Shown piece by piece: positions 1 through 9,409 of a DNA stretch of 64,000 bases. The first letter of the stretch is position 1. Each line of letters begins with the position of its first letter. The position numbers were made by a program, and so were the translations under genes. This DNA comes from an uncultured Prevotellaceae bacterium (lineage in GTDB: Bacteria > Bacteroidota > Bacteroidia > Bacteroidales > Bacteroidaceae), in the NCBI GenBank assembly GCA_947176895.1, contig CAMWSK010000005.1:1-64000 (forward strand). The letters are read 5' to 3'. Below the pieces are notes generated by a model that saw only the letters and a list, made by a program, of their open reading frames with translations, had not been told where the DNA came from and made no database searches.

Positions 1-275
1 CCCTGCATCTCGTATGCCCATCCCTCACAGAAACAGAACTGCGAATCGTTGGGATACAGACGGTGCAGCGTGTCAAGGTAACGAAGAGCATGGTCCAGTT
101 CCCTTGCGTTGAGCAAAGTTCCCAACCGCAATGCGGACATGTAGCGTTCTTGTTTCCGCTTGATTTCCTGCTCTGCGAGTTCCTTCTTCTCCTCACTTTG
201 TCTACACGACTGGAGGACCGGTGTAAGAAGACACAACAGCAGGAATAGCATGAAGGACTTATATGATTTTGACAT
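1..275 (-). CDS. Lipoprotein, probably TPR-like (partial, 3' end outside window)
   Basis: The minus-strand frame opens with ATG at 275-273 and stays open to the window edge, giving about 91 residues. It starts MSKSYKSFMLFLLLCLLTPV and has a lipobox LQSC, so it is predicted to be a lipoprotein exported by the Sec pathway. After the cysteine comes a charged helix (QSEEKKELAEQEIKRKQERY) and then a segment like the first TPR helix pair (NARELDHALRYLDTLHRLYPND). A weak TATCTTTA box lies upstream at 337-330. The function is not recognised; TPR lipoproteins often act in envelope or polysaccharide systems, but nothing seen here decides this. Confidence 0.7.
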   Translation of the reverse strand, partial: MSKSYKSFMLFLLLCLLTPVLQSCRQSEEKKELAEQEIKRKQERYMSALRLGTLLNARELDHALRYLDTLHRLYPNDSQFCFCEGWAYEMQ

Positions 276-440
276 TTTGATATCGTTTCTGTTTTTAATT
301 ATAAATCATTGTTTACTGACTTTTCGCAGTAAAGATAGTTATATTTTCCATCATGACACCAGTAACTTGCAGAAATCTTCTGCCATATAAAATAATTCCA
401 TAATTATGTCCTTCCCAAAAACACCGCGATGAACGAAACA

Positions 441-478
441 AAACGCCGCGGCGAACCAACTCATTCGCCGCGGCGTTT
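441..478 (-). terminator. Rho-independent terminator after meaB
   Basis: A perfect 15-bp inverted repeat (AAACGCCGCGGCGAA, loop of 8, TTCGCCGCGGCGTTT) lies 57 bp past the meaB stop. On the minus strand it is followed by a T-rich stretch (TGTTTCGTT). It would end the alpha-2-macroglobulin/DUF1573/meaB transcript. Confidence 0.75.
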
Positions 479-535
479 CATCCATTACATCGCGATGTTT
501 ATTTTACTCCCTGAAGAGACTTCATCGGGAATACC

Positions 536-1636
536 CTATTTCAGCAAGCGGAAGTACTGGTCGAGCAGTTGTTTCGCTGCCACGAAACTGGTCTTTTTGC
601 CCTGCAGCACATCCTGTTCCTGAGCCTGCAGAAGCGTCTCGATGGTGGGGTTCTGGTAGAAGCTGTTGCGCAACTGCTCGTTGATGCTCTCGTACATCCA
701 GAACTTCGCCTGCTCGTTGCGGCGATGCTCAAAATAGCCGTTGGCCTTCGCATGAGCCACGTATGCGTAGACCATATCCCATATTTCCTTGATGCCGGTG
801 CCATAGAAGCCGCTATAGCAGAGCACCTGCGGCGTCCAGCCACTCTCGGGCATCGGGAAGAGATGGAGCGCGTTGCAGAACTGCGTGGCGGCCAGCCGGC
901 ACTTGTCCACATTGTTGCCGTCGCACTTGTTGATCACGATGCCGTCGGCCATCTCCATGATGCCGCGCTTGATGCCCTGCAGTTCATCACCCGTGCCTGC
1001 CAGTTGTATCAGCAGAAAGAAGTCGACCATCGAGTGGCAGGCCGTCTCGCTCTGTCCCACGCCCACGGTCTCCACAAATATCTTGTCATAGCCGGCGGCC
1101 TCGCACAGGATGATGGTCTCGCGCGTCTTGCGGGCCACACCACCCAAGGAGCCTGCTGAGGGACTGGGACGTATGAAGCTGTCGGGGTGGACGGAGAGCT
1201 TCTCCATGCGCGTCTTGTCGCCCAGGATGCTGCCCTTGGTACGCTCGCTGCTGGGGTCGATGGCCAGAACGGCCAGTTTGCCCCCGTATTCGCGCAGCAC
1301 GTGCAGGCCGAACTCGTCGATGCTGGTGCTCTTGCCGGCACCGGGCACGCCGCTGATGCCCACGCGGATGCTGTTGCCACTATAGGGCAGGCACTTCTCT
1401 ATCACCTCCTGGGCCATCTGCTGATGCGCGGGATGCGTGCTTTCCACCAGGGTCACGGCCTGGCCCAACACGCTGGTGTTACCTTTCAAGATGCCTTCCA
1501 CGTACTCCGACGCCGTCAGATGACGCTGGGCAAAACGGCCACGCCGCAGATAGGGATTGCGCGTGCCCATGGGAATCACACCGGCATTCACCTGCAAGCC
1601 GGCATACTCGCTGCTGTTCTCGGGATGTTCCATCAT
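536..1636 (-). CDS. meaB: Methylmalonyl-CoA mutase-associated GTPase MeaB (ArgK family)
   Basis: This 366-residue G3E-family P-loop GTPase protects and reloads adenosylcobalamin-dependent methylmalonyl-CoA mutase in the cytoplasm. Visible motifs are the Walker A GVPGAGKST (about 96-104), the family block AIDPSSERTKGSILGDKTRM (about 125-144), the switch/Walker B stretch FVETVGVGQSE (about 187-197) and NKCD for guanine recognition (about 236). The length fits full-size MeaB. It is the last gene of a tight minus-strand operon, 5 bp after DUF1573. No mutase subunit (MutA/MutB) is in the window, so the partner must be encoded elsewhere. Confidence 0.93.
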   Translation of the reverse strand: MMEHPENSSEYAGLQVNAGVIPMGTRNPYLRRGRFAQRHLTASEYVEGILKGNTSVLGQAVTLVESTHPAHQQMAQEVIEKCLPYSGNSIRVGISGVPGAGKSTSIDEFGLHVLREYGGKLAVLAIDPSSERTKGSILGDKTRMEKLSVHPDSFIRPSPSAGSLGGVARKTRETIILCEAAGYDKIFVETVGVGQSETACHSMVDFFLLIQLAGTGDELQGIKRGIMEMADGIVINKCDGNNVDKCRLAATQFCNALHLFPMPESGWTPQVLCYSGFYGTGIKEIWDMVYAYVAHAKANGYFEHRRNEQAKFWMYESINEQLRNSFYQNPTIETLLQAQEQDVLQGKKTSFVAAKQLLDQYFRLLK

Positions 1637-1641
1637 ATCGG

Positions 1642-2733
1642 TCAGGGATTATAGGTTGATATGTCCAATTGCATTTTGGCCCGGCGCGGGTCATTGCTGA
1701 TGATGAGCACACGTGTCTGCGCCTTGGCCTTGGCCAGTTCCCGCGTGTCGACGGTGACACGGAGCTTTGCCACTCCATGAGCGGGAATCACGCGGTCGGA
1801 CAGACGCACGCCCAAGGCCCGGTTGAACACCTGCACGGCCTGGATGGTGAGGGGTGACTCGCCGATATTGGTCAGCAGCAGGGTCTTCTCCAACTTTTTC
1901 TTGCGTCCATTGAGGGGAATGCGCACACGGTCGTTCACCAGGCTGTCGCCGTCCATCACCACCACCTGCGGAGCTTTCTCCATCTGATCGGCCGTGAGAT
2001 TGGCCAACGGGGGCAGCAGCACGGCGCTCACCACCACCTCGGTCTTCTCGCTGATGCGGTCGCCGGGATAGCGGCCGATGTAGATGCTCGTCTGATTCAG
2101 GCCGTCGAGCATCAGTTTGTCGCTGTGAAGCGTGATACGTACCTTGCCGGCCCTGCCCTTGCGGATTGTCCGGGGGAAGCACTCCGCCTCAAGATACGGG
2201 GGCAGGTGCATCAGCTGGGGCGTGTAGTCCTCGTCGCCGGTGTTGGCCACCATCAGCTCGGCCACAGGATGGTCACCCTTGTTCACATCGTTAAACTCTA
2301 TGGAGTTGGTGTTCAGGCGCACGAAGCCCAAGTCCACGGGATAGTCGCCGGCGAAGTCCTCGGAGCTCAGGGTCTCCACCACACGCCCCCGGAAACCCAC
2401 GTAAAGGGGTTCGGGTGAGGCGTTGCTATAGATGGCGAGTTCGCGGTAGAAGGTGCCCATCATCGCGGCATCATACACCGCCGTGATGGCCGACTGCTTG
2501 CCGGGAGCGATGGGAGCCGTGGAGAAATCTACGGACACGCAGCCGCACGAGGGTTGCACTTCCTTTATGACAAGTGGTTTGTTTCCCGTGTTCTTCACCT
2601 GAAAGGTGATGGTCTTGGGTGTCTGGAAAGAGAGGTCGCCCAGCTTCTGAGGCGTGTCCACGCTTATCTTGGGTTGAGCCCAAAGCGCAGAGGCGACCGC
2701 GAACGAGGCGATGAGTGTGGTTATTCGTTTCAT
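1642..2733 (-). CDS. Exported DUF1573 protein
   Basis: A 363-residue secreted protein with signal peptide MKRITTLIASFAVASALWAQ. The DUF1573 signature is clear: KTITFQVKNTGNKPLVIKEVQPSCGCVSVDFS followed by IAPGKQSAITAVYD, an immunoglobulin-like ASH/Hydin-type fold. Similar beta-rich segments follow (about 140-230 and 275-360). DUF1573 proteins are common in Bacteroidota; their biochemical role is unknown and probably structural in the periplasm or on the surface. It lies 10 bp downstream of the alpha-2-macroglobulin gene and 5 bp upstream of meaB, so the three are probably co-transcribed. Confidence 0.88.
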   Translation of the reverse strand: MKRITTLIASFAVASALWAQPKISVDTPQKLGDLSFQTPKTITFQVKNTGNKPLVIKEVQPSCGCVSVDFSTAPIAPGKQSAITAVYDAAMMGTFYRELAIYSNASPEPLYVGFRGRVVETLSSEDFAGDYPVDLGFVRLNTNSIEFNDVNKGDHPVAELMVANTGDEDYTPQLMHLPPYLEAECFPRTIRKGRAGKVRITLHSDKLMLDGLNQTSIYIGRYPGDRISEKTEVVVSAVLLPPLANLTADQMEKAPQVVVMDGDSLVNDRVRIPLNGRKKKLEKTLLLTNIGESPLTIQAVQVFNRALGVRLSDRVIPAHGVAKLRVTVDTRELAKAKAQTRVLIISNDPRRAKMQLDISTYNP

Positions 2734-2743
2734 TTCAAGGGAA

Positions 2744-5700
2744 TCATTTTTCTACAATTAACGTGTGGTCGGCATCACGACCCTGATACTCGGGGGCAAG
2801 ACTGCACTCAATCGTGCTCACACCCGTGTGGTAGGTTCCGGGGCGCTCCACATAATAGTCCTGACGGAAGCGGTAGTGGCCGCGGGGAAGGCTCAGGATA
2901 TGATAGAGCAGACGGCTGTCCTGCACCTCCAGGTAATAGCATAGACCATCCTGCCAACGGCATCCCGAGAGCAGGTCCACGGCCTCGAGGTTGGCGGGGC
3001 GCGGCACGCTGACGGTGACATACTCATAATCCGTGTCAGCCATGATGCGCTGGGTCAGCGTCACACGACTGCCGGCCTTCAGACCGGCGGGCACATCCTG
3101 GCGCACGGCCAAGCCCGTGGTGTCGCTCTCAACTGCGGTGTATTCCTGACGGAAACGGGCATAGGCAGCACCCCAGCTCTGGCCCTCGTTCAACTTATGC
3201 AGGCGCAGTTGGGCGGGCAGCTGTGTGGCATCCAGGGTGTCGCAGGCATAGCCTTTCTCGTCCTCGCCCGCAACGATGTTGGTGACAGTGCGCTTGCCCT
3301 TCCAGGTCACCTGCATCACGTCGCGGGCAATCTGTTCGGGCTTCTTATAATTGGCAAGGAGGGCGTAGATGGCATTCACGCTGCTGATAGGCGTATCCCA
3401 CACTTGCGTGCGCTTCTGCATCAGCAGATTTTGGCGCATGCCACCCAACAAGGCGGTCTCCTCCGGCTCCACCAGCTGCAAAGCCTCCATCAGCTGCACA
3501 TGGATGTCCAGCTTGCGGTTGACGCTTTGCATGGGGCCCTGGGGATGTTCGATGTAGGTCCCTCGCTCGGGTGTGCTGACCAATCGGGACTTGAATGCCT
3601 CCACCATGGCCTGCGCCTTGCGTTTCTGTCCCTGCCGTTGCAGCATCACGGCGACCAATGCCTGGCCTTCCAGACTGAGATCTTCGGGCTTCAGTTCTTT
3701 CACGAAACGCAACAGGCTGTCCGCCTTGGCCTGCTCTTGCTTGGTGAGCTTCACATCGGTGGCCTGCACGATATACAAAGTGCGCAGACGGTCGCTCCGC
3801 CACATGCTCTCCACAGGACTGTCCTCGTTCAACAGATAACCGACAATCTTCCGCAGCATACCGGCATCCTGTGCCTCACCCGTGAGCATCTGCAGACGGG
3901 CAAGTTGGAAGCCTACCTCACGGGTGATGTACCGTGTGCCCGGCATACCGGGATACCAGCTGATGCCTCCATCGGGCTGTTGCATCTTGGCGAGGCGGGT
4001 GCGCAACACATCGATGCTGTCCTCGGCCTCCACACCCAACTTCTTGGCCACCGCTTGGGCGTACAAGGCTGTCAGGGTGTAGAACACACCGCTGCCTTTC
4101 TGTTCGGCGAGTGCGGGCAAGGCCTCCACGGCCAACTGCTCGGGGTGGGCGGTGTATTGGATGACGAGTGCACGGTCTTCGGCATCTTTGGGATAGAGCT
4201 TGCCGAGGTCGAACGTGTATTCTCCGGCCTTGGGTGCGGTGATGGGTAATGTATTGGTCACGTCAATGGCGGTGGGAAGCACGCTGAGTGCATGCTGTTC
4301 GCCATCGCTGAAGTCCTCGCCTTCCACCATCCAGCGCACCAATACGTCGCCGTCCTCTACCTTATATATATAGGTAAGGGTGGTGTCAGCCTTGGCGGCG
4401 AGGGTCAACGAGCCGCGACGGTTGAGCAGCAGCTTGCCGCTCTTGGCATCCTTCACCTGCATCGTGGCCTTCACTTGCTGTGCTTGGTCGGTGGCATTCG
4501 TCAGCGAGCCGCGCAGAACGGCCTCATCACCCTTGCGCAGGAAGCGGGGCAGACGGGCCTGGGCCATCACGGGCTTTTGGGCCACCAGTTCGTGGCCGAA
4601 GGTGGTGTGCATCAGGTCGGCGGTGTGGGCCACTGCACGCAAACGCCACGTGGTGATGCTTTGCGGCAGGGTGAACTCCAGCACGGCCTGGCCATTGGCA
4701 TCGGTACGTACCCGGGCATTGAAGTAGGCGGTTTCCTCAAAGTTCTCGCGCAGGGGCAGGGCGGCGGTGGGGTCTGCCTGCTCTTCCTCGGCGGCACCCG
4801 CGCCGGCATCCGAGGAATCTTCAACGGATTCCTCAGCCATGGCATCCGCCACCGACGAGGGAGGGGTTGCACCGGCCACCTCTTTGGCGGACGAACGACT
4901 GGCGGCGAACACCACATTCTCGCGAAGCATCAATTTTTTCCCGCCGCCTGTGCCACGAATGCGCATGGATTGGCCGAACCATTGGTTGTCCAAGCGAGCA
5001 TACCGGCCGAAGACGGGTTCCTTCAGACGCGCCTGTTGCAGCGTGGTGCTCACGTATGCCGTCTCCCACTCGCGCGAGAGGCTGCTGAAAGGCAGGAAGG
5101 AATCAAGGTCGCCCAACGAGAGGCTCAGGTCGAGCGTGTGGGGATTCAGGCGGTCGAGACCGGCATCATAGAGCGTGGCCAGCACATTGGCCGCAGCGGG
5201 TGTGCCGTCGGGGCGCAACAAGGTCAGCCGCCATTGCTCGTGGTCGCCGGGTTGTGCCAAGTCGCGGAAACTGTCCCACCGCAGGCGGAGCCGCATGTCG
5301 GGACGGAAAAGGTGAAGGGTCTTATACTCGGCGTACACCTTCTCGTTCAATGTGGTTACGATAGACAGGGACAGCGACTTGCCGTATTCCTCACGGTAAG
5401 GCACGGGGAAGGTGTGGCTGCCACGGGTCAGGCAAAGCAGGGTGTCCTGATGCACGCGGCCCGCTGTGCTGAGGGTGACGTAGACCCATGCCTGCGCCCG
5501 GTTCGTCGAGAGTGTGACCTCGGCGGGATGGGCAGCGTCGAAGCTGTCGCGCGGACAGGTCACCAGGAAGGTGCTGTCCACCTCCCTCGGGCGCGGCGTG
5601 AAGGGGCGCAGTACATAAATGCGCCCGGCCTGTTGCTGTTCGCCGTAAGTGCTCAACACATCCAACTGCACATTGAGCAAGCGCTCCACGGTATCTTTAG

Positions 5701-7558
5701 GCAAGGTCAGGCGGAAGCTGCCCTCGCCATCCGTGAAGAGGGTGTCCACTTGATTGGCCTTACCGGACTGGTTTATGCGCCAATAGTTGTGGGCCAACCA
5801 CTTGCCGGTGACGCGGGCACCGCGCAGGGGGGTGCCGTCGAAGCGGCGTGCCTTACCGGATATCGTTACGGAATCGGCGGTGTGTTGCAGGCTGTCGGCC
5901 AGTTCCACCGTGAACGTGGGACGGCGATAGTGCTCCACACGCACCTGAACCGAGGTGTAACCCTGGGCAAGCAGCGTCCATCGGCCCAAATGCCGGTTCA
6001 CGGGCAGGGTGAACGTTGCGCTGAACACACCCAGCGAATCGGTGCAGACCGTCATGCGCTCCACCTCCTCATACGCGGCGTTGCGCAGCACCAGCAACAC
6101 GCTGTCGCCACCAAGGGTGCGATACCTCCAGCCCTGTTGGCTGTAAACGATGCCTCCCACCTTCATCTCCTGGCCGGGCCGGTAGATGGAGCGGTCGGTG
6201 TAGAGGTGGACGTGCCGCGTGGTTTCCTCACCGGCCACATACCACGGTCGGTAATAATGCAGGTATTCTATCCCGTGGCCCGGCTCCGTGGCGGCACCTA
6301 TGCGGGCATAAAGTCTCTTCCGGTCGTCCTTCTCCTTGCTCAGGCTTACCATTACGTTGCCCTGTGCGTCCGTTTTGCGGTGGGCATAGGGCAGAGCGCC
6401 CTTACTATCATCATGGAACAGTTCGATGTCCACGCCCTGCCGCGGTTCGCCGGTCATGCGATCCACCACCACAATGCGCATCAAGTCTTCGGGTTGCCCC
6501 TGACACAGCATCTGCAGGCGGCTGACCATCAGTGTGGCGAACTGCGGCTTCACTTTATCCTTTGTCTTCACACGCGGACGGGGCAGGAAGCTGAATTTAT
6601 AGGTACCCAAAGCCGCAGGTGCCGTCCATGCGACGGTGTCGGTGTACCACCCGGCATCGCATCTGTCCTCGGGGAAGCGGTAAAGCGCGCCGCCCCACTC
6701 CACGCTCTGCATGTTACGGGAGCTAAACACCCAGTCATACGTGCGGCCGGGGTAGGCCAACTTTGCGGCGTGCCAATTGAAGGAAGGGTCGGTCAGCGTG
6801 AGCAACTCGTTTTGAAGTTGGGCGCGTCCCTTGTACTTGGGATAGCGCTTGATGGCCTCGGTCAGATACGTCTTCTTTTGGGCGTCGCTGACGTAATAGC
6901 AACGGCTGAGCAACAAATACAGGTTGGCAGCGTCGTCCAGGTCCTGATAACGGTCCAAAAGGCCCTTCAGCTTCTGCTCCTGCTGTTCGCCCGGAACGTT
7001 GCTCTGCATCAGGGAGTCGGTGGCCAGCCTGAGCGCGGCACGGCGGTTGCCCTGCGACTCGTAGCGCCGGATCATCTCGCCCCACGAGGGCACTCCGGAC
7101 AGTGTGTCAGCCACCTGTGCGCCCAAGTTGTTGCACAGGGTGTACCAGGCCACGGACAGCATGTCGCCGCCGAAGGGGTCATCCTTGGACTCTTCCTCCA
7201 GCAGCACCGGCCATTGTTTTGCCTTCATGCCGGCCAGCAGGTCGGGATTACCCAGGGCACGGCGGAATGCCTCTTGACTGCGCTGCATATAATCCTCATA
7301 ACCCGCATACCTGGCCTGATAAGCCCACGTGGAATAGAGGCGGCCCAGACACAAATCGGCCACAGCCTGTTCCCCGGCCGTGGGCAACGAGGCACGGAAG
7401 GATTCGATTTTCCGGATGCAGGAATACACGCTGTCGGGGTGAACCGTGGCCGTCTGCATCACATTTTTCAGCATATTCACCAGTCCCTCATCGGTCTTCT
7501 TGTTGGCGAAGACCAACGTCGGGAGCAAAAAGAACAGGAAAACAAGGATTTTCTTCAT
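2744..7558 (-). CDS. Alpha-2-macroglobulin family protein (large, no thioester motif)
   Basis: A 1604-residue exported protein with signal peptide MKKILVFLFFLLPTLVFA. The N-terminal third is helical, followed by the MG2-type segment (HLYTDRSIYRPGQEMKVGGIVY, about 450), MG-type beta domains, an acidic linker (AEESVEDSSDAGAGAAEEEQ, about 905-930), the A2M/ANA block (LRENFEETAYFNARVRTDANG, about 935-955) and a helical TED-like C-terminal region. At the expected thioester place the sequence reads LPALAEQKGSGVFYTL, without the Cys-x-x-Gln pair. Family members are thought to act as periplasmic protease inhibitors or scaffolds; here covalent trapping is unlikely. First gene of the operon with DUF1573 and meaB. 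Confidence 0.9.
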   Translation of the reverse strand: MKKILVFLFFLLPTLVFANKKTDEGLVNMLKNVMQTATVHPDSVYSCIRKIESFRASLPTAGEQAVADLCLGRLYSTWAYQARYAGYEDYMQRSQEAFRRALGNPDLLAGMKAKQWPVLLEEESKDDPFGGDMLSVAWYTLCNNLGAQVADTLSGVPSWGEMIRRYESQGNRRAALRLATDSLMQSNVPGEQQEQKLKGLLDRYQDLDDAANLYLLLSRCYYVSDAQKKTYLTEAIKRYPKYKGRAQLQNELLTLTDPSFNWHAAKLAYPGRTYDWVFSSRNMQSVEWGGALYRFPEDRCDAGWYTDTVAWTAPAALGTYKFSFLPRPRVKTKDKVKPQFATLMVSRLQMLCQGQPEDLMRIVVVDRMTGEPRQGVDIELFHDDSKGALPYAHRKTDAQGNVMVSLSKEKDDRKRLYARIGAATEPGHGIEYLHYYRPWYVAGEETTRHVHLYTDRSIYRPGQEMKVGGIVYSQQGWRYRTLGGDSVLLVLRNAAYEEVERMTVCTDSLGVFSATFTLPVNRHLGRWTLLAQGYTSVQVRVEHYRRPTFTVELADSLQHTADSVTISGKARRFDGTPLRGARVTGKWLAHNYWRINQSGKANQVDTLFTDGEGSFRLTLPKDTVERLLNVQLDVLSTYGEQQQAGRIYVLRPFTPRPREVDSTFLVTCPRDSFDAAHPAEVTLSTNRAQAWVYVTLSTAGRVHQDTLLCLTRGSHTFPVPYREEYGKSLSLSIVTTLNEKVYAEYKTLHLFRPDMRLRLRWDSFRDLAQPGDHEQWRLTLLRPDGTPAAANVLATLYDAGLDRLNPHTLDLSLSLGDLDSFLPFSSLSREWETAYVSTTLQQARLKEPVFGRYARLDNQWFGQSMRIRGTGGGKKLMLRENVVFAASRSSAKEVAGATPPSSVADAMAEESVEDSSDAGAGAAEEEQADPTAALPLRENFEETAYFNARVRTDANGQAVLEFTLPQSITTWRLRAVAHTADLMHTTFGHELVAQKPVMAQARLPRFLRKGDEAVLRGSLTNATDQAQQVKATMQVKDAKSGKLLLNRRGSLTLAAKADTTLTYIYKVEDGDVLVRWMVEGEDFSDGEQHALSVLPTAIDVTNTLPITAPKAGEYTFDLGKLYPKDAEDRALVIQYTAHPEQLAVEALPALAEQKGSGVFYTLTALYAQAVAKKLGVEAEDSIDVLRTRLAKMQQPDGGISWYPGMPGTRYITREVGFQLARLQMLTGEAQDAGMLRKIVGYLLNEDSPVESMWRSDRLRTLYIVQATDVKLTKQEQAKADSLLRFVKELKPEDLSLEGQALVAVMLQRQGQKRKAQAMVEAFKSRLVSTPERGTYIEHPQGPMQSVNRKLDIHVQLMEALQLVEPEETALLGGMRQNLLMQKRTQVWDTPISSVNAIYALLANYKKPEQIARDVMQVTWKGKRTVTNIVAGEDEKGYACDTLDATQLPAQLRLHKLNEGQSWGAAYARFRQEYTAVESDTTGLAVRQDVPAGLKAGSRVTLTQRIMADTDYEYVTVSVPRPANLEAVDLLSGCRWQDGLCYYLEVQDSRLLYHILSLPRGHYRFRQDYYVERPGTYHTGVSTIECSLAPEYQGRDADHTLIVEK

Positions 7559-7664
7559 AACATTATGGAGGCTGCAACGGCCTCGTTCTTGTCAATTCAT
7601 GATTATATTCCGACCCCTGTGCGACCACGTTTCATCCACATTCGCACATCCGAACTTCCACCAC

Positions 7665-7694
7665 GTAGGGACGTATCTCGAGACACGTCCCTAC
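7665..7694. repeat. 30-bp near-perfect palindrome (REP-like)
   Basis: GTAGGGACGT and ACGTCCCTAC flank an inner TCTCGAGA palindrome with one mismatch pair. It sits in the 175-bp gap between pepD (3' end, minus) and the start of the alpha-2-macroglobulin gene. Palindromes beginning GTAGGGACG resemble intergenic REP-type repeats of Bacteroidales genomes, from general knowledge. It could also end pepD transcription, though no strong T run follows. Confidence 0.55.
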
Positions 7695-7733
7695 CTTGTG
7701 GGTGAATTTCCGTTTATCGCTGCCGGTTCCCCT

Positions 7734-9206
7734 TTATTTCGCGGGAATCTCGGTGAGCAGCCGGGTCAGGAAGTTCCAGAACTTCTCCACCGAGGGAATC
7801 AGACAACGCTCGTTGGGCGTGTGGGGACTGCGCAGCGTGGGGCCGAAGCTCACAAGATCCATCTTGGGATAAACGCCTCCGATGATGCTGCACTCCAGGC
7901 CGGCATGGCAGACCTCCACCTTGGCCGGAGTTTCGGGATACATTGCGTTGTACACCTCCACCATCTTTGCCGTGATAGGACTTTGGAAGTTGGGTTGCCA
8001 TGCACCGTATTTTCCGCTGTATTCCACACGCATACCCGCCATAGAGAAGCAGGCTTCGTGGCGCTCCTGGATATACTCCATCATGGTCTCGTTGCTGGAG
8101 CGTGCCAACACCAGTATCTCCACCTTGCCCTCCCGGATGTTCACGATGCCCAGGTTGGAACTGGTCTCCACCACCGTGGGGATGGAGGGGATATGGCGCA
8201 ACACGCCGTCGTGACAGGCCGTGAGGGCGTTCACCACGTTGTCCTGAATCTCCTGCGGCATCTCGCCCTTGGGCAGTTCGCAGCTCTCGACGGTCACCTC
8301 CAGACCTTCTTCAATGCCGGCATATTCGTCCCGGAACACCTGTTGGCAATAGGCCACCAGCTCCTTTATGTCCGAAAGGTTCTCTTCGGGGATAGTAACC
8401 ACGGCCTCCGCACTGCTGGGGATGGCGTTGCGCATGTCGCCGCCCACCCACGAAGCCAACACGGCATCATCATCCTGAATAGCCTGGCGCACCACACGCG
8501 CCATCAGCTTGTTGGCATTGGCACGCCCCAGACCGATTTCCAGTCCCGAATGGCCGCCCTTCAATCCCTTCACGACAATCTTCACGGCCACATCGCCCTC
8601 TTCGGGTTCCACCTCCTTATAGCCCATGAACACGTTGATGTTCACGCCGCCGGCGCTGCCGATGACAAACTCGCCCAGCGTCTCGTTGTCGATGTTCAGC
8701 AGGATGTCGCCCGTCAGCGTGTCGGCGGCCAGATGATTCACGCCATACATGCAGGTCTCCTCATCTGCGGTAATCAGCGCCTCCAGCGGACCATGCTTCA
8801 GGTCCTTGCTCTCGAAGACGCCCATGATGGCGGCCACGCCGATGCCATCATCGCTGCCTAAAGTGGTACCCTTGGCCTTCAGCCACTCGCCGTCGATGTA
8901 GGTGTCGATGGGGTCGGTCTCGAAGTTGTGCGTGCTCTCCTTGGTCTTCTGAGGCACCATGTCCATGTGGGCCTGCAACACCGCCGTGCGCAGATGCTCC
9001 ATGCCCGGGGTGGCAGGCTTGCGCATCACAATGTTCTCGCCGCCATCCTTGAAAGCCTCGATACCGCGCTCGGCAGCCCAATCGAGCAGAAACTGCTGCA
9101 CTTTCTCCAAGTGGCCGCTGGGGCGGGGCACCTGAGTCAGCAAATAGAAATTATGCCACATGGCCTGAGGAGCCAGATCCCGAATTGTCTTTTCCATAAT
9201 CGTCAA
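7734..9206 (-). CDS. pepD: Aminoacyl-histidine / cytosolic non-specific dipeptidase (M20C)
   Basis: A 490-residue zinc dipeptidase of the M20C family that hydrolyses Xaa-His and other dipeptides in the cytoplasm. The metal and catalytic residues match the known PepD pattern: H80 and D82 in HMDMV, the GSDDG pair at 119-120, E149/E150 in ADEET, and a C-terminal CHAGLECSIIGG for the last zinc histidine. Length is normal for the family. ATG at 9206 is used; a second Met lies three codons later. It stands alone between the REP-like palindrome and the MITE-like repeat, and suits an organism that lives on peptides. Confidence 0.94.
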   Translation of the reverse strand: MTIMEKTIRDLAPQAMWHNFYLLTQVPRPSGHLEKVQQFLLDWAAERGIEAFKDGGENIVMRKPATPGMEHLRTAVLQAHMDMVPQKTKESTHNFETDPIDTYIDGEWLKAKGTTLGSDDGIGVAAIMGVFESKDLKHGPLEALITADEETCMYGVNHLAADTLTGDILLNIDNETLGEFVIGSAGGVNINVFMGYKEVEPEEGDVAVKIVVKGLKGGHSGLEIGLGRANANKLMARVVRQAIQDDDAVLASWVGGDMRNAIPSSAEAVVTIPEENLSDIKELVAYCQQVFRDEYAGIEEGLEVTVESCELPKGEMPQEIQDNVVNALTACHDGVLRHIPSIPTVVETSSNLGIVNIREGKVEILVLARSSNETMMEYIQERHEACFSMAGMRVEYSGKYGAWQPNFQSPITAKMVEVYNAMYPETPAKVEVCHAGLECSIIGGVYPKMDLVSFGPTLRSPHTPNERCLIPSVEKFWNFLTRLLTEIPAK

Positions 9207-9233
9207 TGTTTGATTTAGTCATTTGTAATGCAA

Positions 9234-9264
9234 CAAATTTAGTTCTTTTTCCTTATATATAAGG
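9234..9264 (-). promoter_or_regulatory. Putative pepD promoter box and adjoining 14-bp palindrome
   Basis: Read on the minus strand, TAAATTTG (9241-9234) fits the -7 consensus TAnnTTTG, 28 bp before the pepD ATG. Just upstream is a perfect palindrome CCTTATATATAAGG (9251-9264) where the -33 region would be, and no TTTG is seen there. The palindrome could be an operator; this is inference from position only. Confidence 0.35.
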
Positions 9265-9409
9265 CACGCCCTTCCTTAAAAATCCATAATACCCCATCAC
9301 AGATTGCAAGCCCGCAACCTGTTTTCCCACGCACGAGGAGGAAAAACCGTGATGCGGCCAATATCTTATAACTACAACTAACTACAACCAAAAGTACGAT
9401 TTATATAAC

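Noticed and set aside
4292-7705. Open frame of 1137 codons on the plus strand, antisense to the alpha-2-macroglobulin gene
   Set aside because: It lacks recognisable domains, is His/Gly/Val-rich as expected of the complement of a GC-rich gene, and lies opposite a well-supported gene.
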